Shown here one piece after another: positions 63,917 through 64,000 of a stretch of 64,000 nucleotides of DNA; position 1 is the stretch's first letter, and the number at the start of each line of letters is the position of its first letter. The notes beneath the pieces are model-generated. The model had not been told where the DNA came from and ran no database searches. It saw nothing but the letters and a program-made list of their open reading frames with translations. Origin of the DNA: Massilia violaceinigra (GTDB taxonomy: Bacteria; Pseudomonadota; Gammaproteobacteria; Burkholderiales; Burkholderiaceae_D); assembly GCF_002752675.1 (NCBI RefSeq), contig NZ_CP024608.1, positions 6,572,001 through 6,636,000 on the forward strand. Direction: 5' to 3'. Both the position numbers and the translations under genes were made by a program.

Positions 63917-64000
63917 ATGCACGCCACCAAATCTTTTCCCGACCCGGCCGACGCCAAATCGCTTGTCGACGAGGCCGACATCGGCAGCGGCGAAAAACCG
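63917..64000 (+). CDS. Start of an unidentified gene, cut by window edge
   Basis: The ATG at 63917 has GGAG six bases upstream, and 28 codons are open to the window end, beginning MHATKSFPDPADAKSLVDEAD. Polar, no signal peptide; too short to assign. Confidence 0.55.
   Translation, partial: MHATKSFPDPADAKSLVDEADIGSGEKP

Overview
The window is GC-rich (the coding regions use mostly G or C at third positions) and reads as a chromosomal segment of a betaproteobacterium, most likely Oxalobacteraceae (Massilia/Duganella/Telluria-like). That placement is inference: it rests on the mix of OlsB, a PEP-CTERM protein, long-form LeuA, RhlE, MltD, DUF1289/DUF1415 and a dense set of PAS/GGDEF/EAL proteins. 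No tRNA, rRNA or CRISPR array was seen.

Layout. 1-3.8 kb: four tandem paralogous secreted proteins with DUF2059-like segments, the first cut by the window edge. 3.9-9.3 kb: a Tat-exported molybdenum hydroxylase large subunit and a PAS-GGDEF-EAL protein. 9.7-12.8 kb: DUF1993, a two-component pair, DUF1289 and DUF1415. 13.2-16.4 kb: MltD and RhlE. 16.9-23.1 kb: a three-gene signalling operon (hybrid kinase with three near-identical PAS repeats, a CheY-like receiver, and a REC-PAS-GGDEF-EAL-REC protein).

23.9-27.1 kb holds the most notable system: senA, senB and selD/senC, the selenoneine biosynthesis genes. egtD-egtB (hercynine and ergothioneine) lie at 38.3-40.6 kb. They are divergent from a PhnD-type ABC importer (40.6-44.0 kb) that is a good candidate for selenium oxyanion uptake. 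Together these could take selenium from import, through selenophosphate and selenosugar, to selenoneine, with EgtD supplying hercynine.

28.6-30.6 kb: leuA behind two consecutive leucine-rich leader ORFs that use rare CTA codons. 30.7-36.2 kb: a TPR/AAA operon, a HAD dehalogenase, a SUKH-3 immunity-like pair and a DUF5694 protein. 36.3-37.4 kb: a 274-bp direct repeat, each copy looking like a minus-strand small RNA gene with promoter and UUCG-loop terminator, flanking a zinc-ribbon gene. 44-57 kb: an orphan LolD-like ATPase, a small regulator, OlsB, a histone-H1-like protein, a pseudokinase-ATPase, a metzincin-type protease with a PepSY-like neighbour, Ppx/GppA, a degenerate GGDEF protein and a spermidine-synthase-like protein. 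57.8-60.7 kb: a CHASE-PAS-GGDEF-EAL protein. 61.1-63.1 kb: an intact IS3-family element inserted into a palindromic repeat, itself inside larger inverted repeats. The window ends in small hypothetical genes and the start of an unidentified gene.
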